Shown piece after piece: positions 6,801 through 8,942 of a stretch of DNA of 8,942 bases. Each line of letters starts with the position of its first letter. The stretch's first letter is position 1. Source of the stretch: Verrucomicrobiales bacterium (GTDB taxonomy: Bacteria > Verrucomicrobiota > Verrucomicrobiia > Verrucomicrobiales > DEV007); the NCBI GenBank assembly GCA_013911195.1, contig JACETS010000102.1, forward strand, positions 1-8,942, read 5' to 3'. Made by a program: the position numbers and the translations under genes. The notes under the pieces were generated by a model. That model saw only the letters and a list, made by a program, of their open reading frames with translations. It made no database searches and had not been told where the DNA came from.

Positions 6801-7811
6801 TTAGGTGGATTTTTTATCAGCATCCACAGTCTCACTTTCAACAAGGTCTTCTTTAAATCTCACGGCATCAATAAAGATGCGGGCCTTCATTTTTTCGTTC
6901 CCAAAAAGAACTGTTGCATCAATTTTTGGAACGTTACCCTGTTCATCAGGGACGACTCCTTCTACATTTGTAGGGCCTGGAGCATCTCCTTCCCTTGGGC
7001 TTGTTTGCCTTTCATTTTCGATCCTGATCTTTCTTAGCCAAAGAAAATAATTTTTATCTGCCGCTACACCGTTCAATAAAGCGGTCAAGGCCTCATAGCT
7101 TGCAGTAATCTCTGATGTAAACCTATAGGTTTCCATAACCTTTTCAGCTCCGGCCATAGGGTTAGTTTTTACTGGCTGATCATTATTACGACTCCCTCTC
7201 GAACGGCTCCTTGAGGAAGTTCTTCTAGACGATCTAGAAGCATTAGATTCTTCTTCATCGGTTTTGGCGACTTCAGTTTCTAATTTAAATTCATCTCTAC
7301 TGAAATCATCGATAGAACTTACTCCGGCGTTAGCTGCAATAGTGACAAACTGCTTGATCGCATTCAACTCCCACTCCAATCGACTTAGAGCACCTGCCTG
7401 AACTTGCTTTCCTTGATTGTAAGCTTCCATACCAAAAGCAAACTCCTCTGGTAAGATTAGTTTTTCTTTTTCTGCTATTTCTGCAATAGCGGCACTCTCA
7501 TCCTCCATTAACTTTCTAAAGTTTTGCTCAGTAAAATCAGAATTTAATTTACTCTGATTTTCGAGAACTTTTGACTTCAGACTACCAACAGCTTCAACGT
7601 AACCCGCTACCCTTTTTTGCTTTTCTTTTAAATTATTAGAATCAGGGTAAATTTTCGAACTCTTTAATGCAGTGACTTTATTTTTGGACGTTCTAAAAGA
7701 ATCCTTTGTTGCAATATATTGACTACGGCTACTAAAAACGAAATATCCACCTAATAGTGTAGAAACTATCATTATAACTAAGTAGACCTTTAAAAAACCT
7801 GACTTTTTCAT
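6801..7811 (-). CDS. Amuc_1100-like PilO-type inner-membrane protein
   Basis: This is a homologue of Amuc_1100, the abundant Akkermansia pilus-locus protein known for acting on host TLR2. Matching blocks, compared with recalled Amuc_1100, are YVEAVGSL at 71-78 (YAKAVGSL), LEWELNAIKQFV at 145-156 (LGFELKAINSLV), NAGVSSI at 161-167 (ECGLSKF), YFLWLRKIRIENER at 255-268 (YLFTVNSIRIRNER) and the C-terminal strand RIFIDAVRF at 311-319. Topology is PilO-like: short basic start, one membrane helix (about 8-26), coiled-coil-like helix (about 35-118), then a periplasmic ferredoxin-like alpha/beta part. It is 336 residues against 317 in Amuc_1100. An Arg/Ser-rich low-complexity linker at 189-208 and an acidic patch before it separate the two halves. 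Gaps of about 35 bp to both neighbours indicate one operon. The likely role is inner-membrane alignment of the pilus machine. Host signalling should not be assumed for this homologue. Confidence 0.87.
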   Translation of the reverse strand: MKKSGFLKVYLVIMIVSTLLGGYFVFSSRSQYIATKDSFRTSKNKVTALKSSKIYPDSNNLKEKQKRVAGYVEAVGSLKSKVLENQSKLNSDFTEQNFRKLMEDESAAIAEIAEKEKLILPEEFAFGMEAYNQGKQVQAGALSRLEWELNAIKQFVTIAANAGVSSIDDFSRDEFKLETEVAKTDEEESNASRSSRRTSSRSRSRGSRNNDQPVKTNPMAGAEKVMETYRFTSEITASYEALTALLNGVAADKNYFLWLRKIRIENERQTSPREGDAPGPTNVEGVVPDEQGNVPKIDATVLFGNEKMKARIFIDAVRFKEDLVESETVDADKKST

Positions 7812-7845
7812 TTCTTTTTAAATTTTGTATTTATGAATATTCGTT

Positions 7846-8942
7846 TTATTCAGCTTTTTGAGTATAAATCGGATCTTTTAGGGCAAGATCCCACTTAACT
7901 CTACCAGCATAATCACTATCACCTTTTTCTAAGAGCTCCCTTGTTTCTCCCGCACCTTTCTCTGGTATTACAAACACATCACTGCCTTCTAAAAGTTTTT
8001 CAAAATTAAACACATGTTCAGAAGACTCTCTGTACATACCATAAAGTCTTAGATGAGTAATTACATTAGGATCTGGCGCCCCTTTCTTGCTCTGCTTTGG
8101 CTTGCTAAAAGAATTACTAATGTCCTCTTCTCCAAGTTTATCGGTATTCTTTAGAGGCTCACCTGCAAATAAAGGTTCTATCTGAACAAACCAAATTTTA
8201 TCATTCTTGAGTAATGAGTTTAGATGGTTGAATATTTCAATATACTGAGTCCTACCCTGAACTGCTGCCACGATGGGGTTAGCGACAGCCGAGTTTTCCT
8301 TTTCAACCTCTTCTTCATTTTTGATTCCTCTATCAAATTTGGAAAGCTGTGCCTCCTCTATTCCTATGTCCTTTTGTAGGGTCTCAGCATTTGATGTATT
8401 ACTTTTATATGAAAAAATAACAAACCCAAGCATGAGTATCCATAGAGCTGCCGCAGCGAGCAAAATCGGCTTTTTATTATCAAGGTCTCTTCGAGCAAGA
8501 ATGTCCTGAGGAGCAAGGTCAATTCCTAAATACTCACCTGAACCTGAATTTCTTAATGCCAAACCTATCAACTCTCCCATGTTATGTGCATTGGCTGCTG
8601 CAGCTTCTGAAGCTTCAGGCCTAACTTGAACATTAGTAAGTGGGTTGAAATATTCCACTTCAATGGCCAACTTCTCTGCAAGAAACTCCTTCAAATATGG
8701 TAAAGCTACTGTGCCTCCACATAAATAGGCAACTGATGGCGCGTTTCCGCCAGATTGCCTAAAGGTTCCTGTTGTCCTCATTATCTCAGAATGCAACCGA
8801 GTCATAGTATTCCTAATCACTTTAGACATAGCAGCTGTTGTTGGATCTTCTGGATCTTCAAATGACCCGCCTAAGGATACCATTCCATTTTGTAATTTCA
8901 TATTCTCCGCCTCACCAAAGTCCAAATCGAACTCTTTAGCTA
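7846..8942 (-). CDS. pilM: PilM-like actin-fold protein fused to PilN-like periplasmic region (5' partial)
   Basis: The reading frame is open through the right window edge, so the start lies outside. The TTG at 8925 is internal, because AKEFD precedes it in frame and continues the PilM-type motif FDLDFGEAENMK. Numbering from that TTG, residues 1-130 are the C-terminal part of an actin-like PilM ATPase: YLCGGTVALPYLKEFL at 67-82 (nucleotide-binding glycine pair), a NPLTNVQV segment near 94-101 and GELIGLALR at 117-125. After the LGIDLAP linker comes one membrane helix (about 152-172), a coiled-coil-like stretch (about 178-212), and a periplasmic part to residue 359 that resembles PilN in position and layout (helix, then strand IWFVQIEPLF). 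Classical PilM has no membrane segment and PilN is a separate protein, so this looks like a PilM-PilN fusion, the probable Amuc_1101 equivalent. It is followed 34 bp later by the Amuc_1100-like gene. Confidence 0.88.
   Translation of the reverse strand, partial: AKEFDLDFGEAENMKLQNGMVSLGGSFEDPEDPTTAAMSKVIRNTMTRLHSEIMRTTGTFRQSGGNAPSVAYLCGGTVALPYLKEFLAEKLAIEVEYFNPLTNVQVRPEASEAAAANAHNMGELIGLALRNSGSGEYLGIDLAPQDILARRDLDNKKPILLAAAALWILMLGFVIFSYKSNTSNAETLQKDIGIEEAQLSKFDRGIKNEEEVEKENSAVANPIVAAVQGRTQYIEIFNHLNSLLKNDKIWFVQIEPLFAGEPLKNTDKLGEEDISNSFSKPKQSKKGAPDPNVITHLRLYGMYRESSEHVFNFEKLLEGSDVFVIPEKGAGETRELLEKGDSDYAGRVKWDLALKDPIYTQKAE

Noticed and set aside
8923..8925. TTG as a start codon for the PilM-like gene
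   Set aside because: The frame stays open to the window edge and the upstream residues fit the PilM-type pattern, so this codon is an internal Leu.

Overview
The window carries seven genes, all on the minus strand, in AT-rich DNA (about 40% GC by eye). The organism is most likely a member of the Verrucomicrobiota, near Akkermansia/Rubritalea. The main evidence is a four-gene block matching the Akkermansia muciniphila Amuc_1101-1100-1099-1098 order. The third-from-right product clearly resembles Amuc_1100 in recalled sequence blocks, for example an AVGSL segment, a WELNAIKQF segment and an IRIENER segment. These matches are from memory, not from a database search.

Read in the direction of transcription (high to low coordinates), the first operon runs 8942 to 2985. 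It holds a PilM-like actin-fold protein fused through a membrane segment to a PilN-like periplasmic part (cut by the window edge), an Amuc_1100-like PilO-type membrane protein, an Amuc_1099-like membrane-anchored protein with an EF-hand-type loop, and a large secretin with N-terminal TPRs. Order and topology mirror pilM-N-O-P-Q, so the block probably encodes the inner-membrane alignment complex and outer-membrane pore of a divergent type IV pilus machine. No pilin, ATPase or PilC gene lies inside the window. A strong intrinsic terminator (2921-2957) follows the secretin gene.

The second operon runs 2887 to beyond position 1: coaE (dephospho-CoA kinase), rho (termination factor, overlapping coaE by 22 nt) and an RNase D-like 3'-5' exonuclease cut by the window edge. 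These are housekeeping genes, but Rho is unusual. It has a Lys/Ala-rich histone H1-like N-terminal tail encoded by a 24-bp tandem repeat, and its RNA-contacting Q-loop is expanded with an Arg/Lys/Gly-rich insert.

Non-coding DNA is scarce: 47 bp (rnd/rho), 97 bp with the terminator and coaE leader, 112 bp upstream of the secretin, and two gaps of about 35 bp. No tRNA, rRNA, CRISPR array, insertion sequence or phage gene was seen. Most starts lack a convincing Shine-Dalgarno sequence. The best candidates for novelty are the Rho modifications and the divergent PilMN/O/P/Q set.
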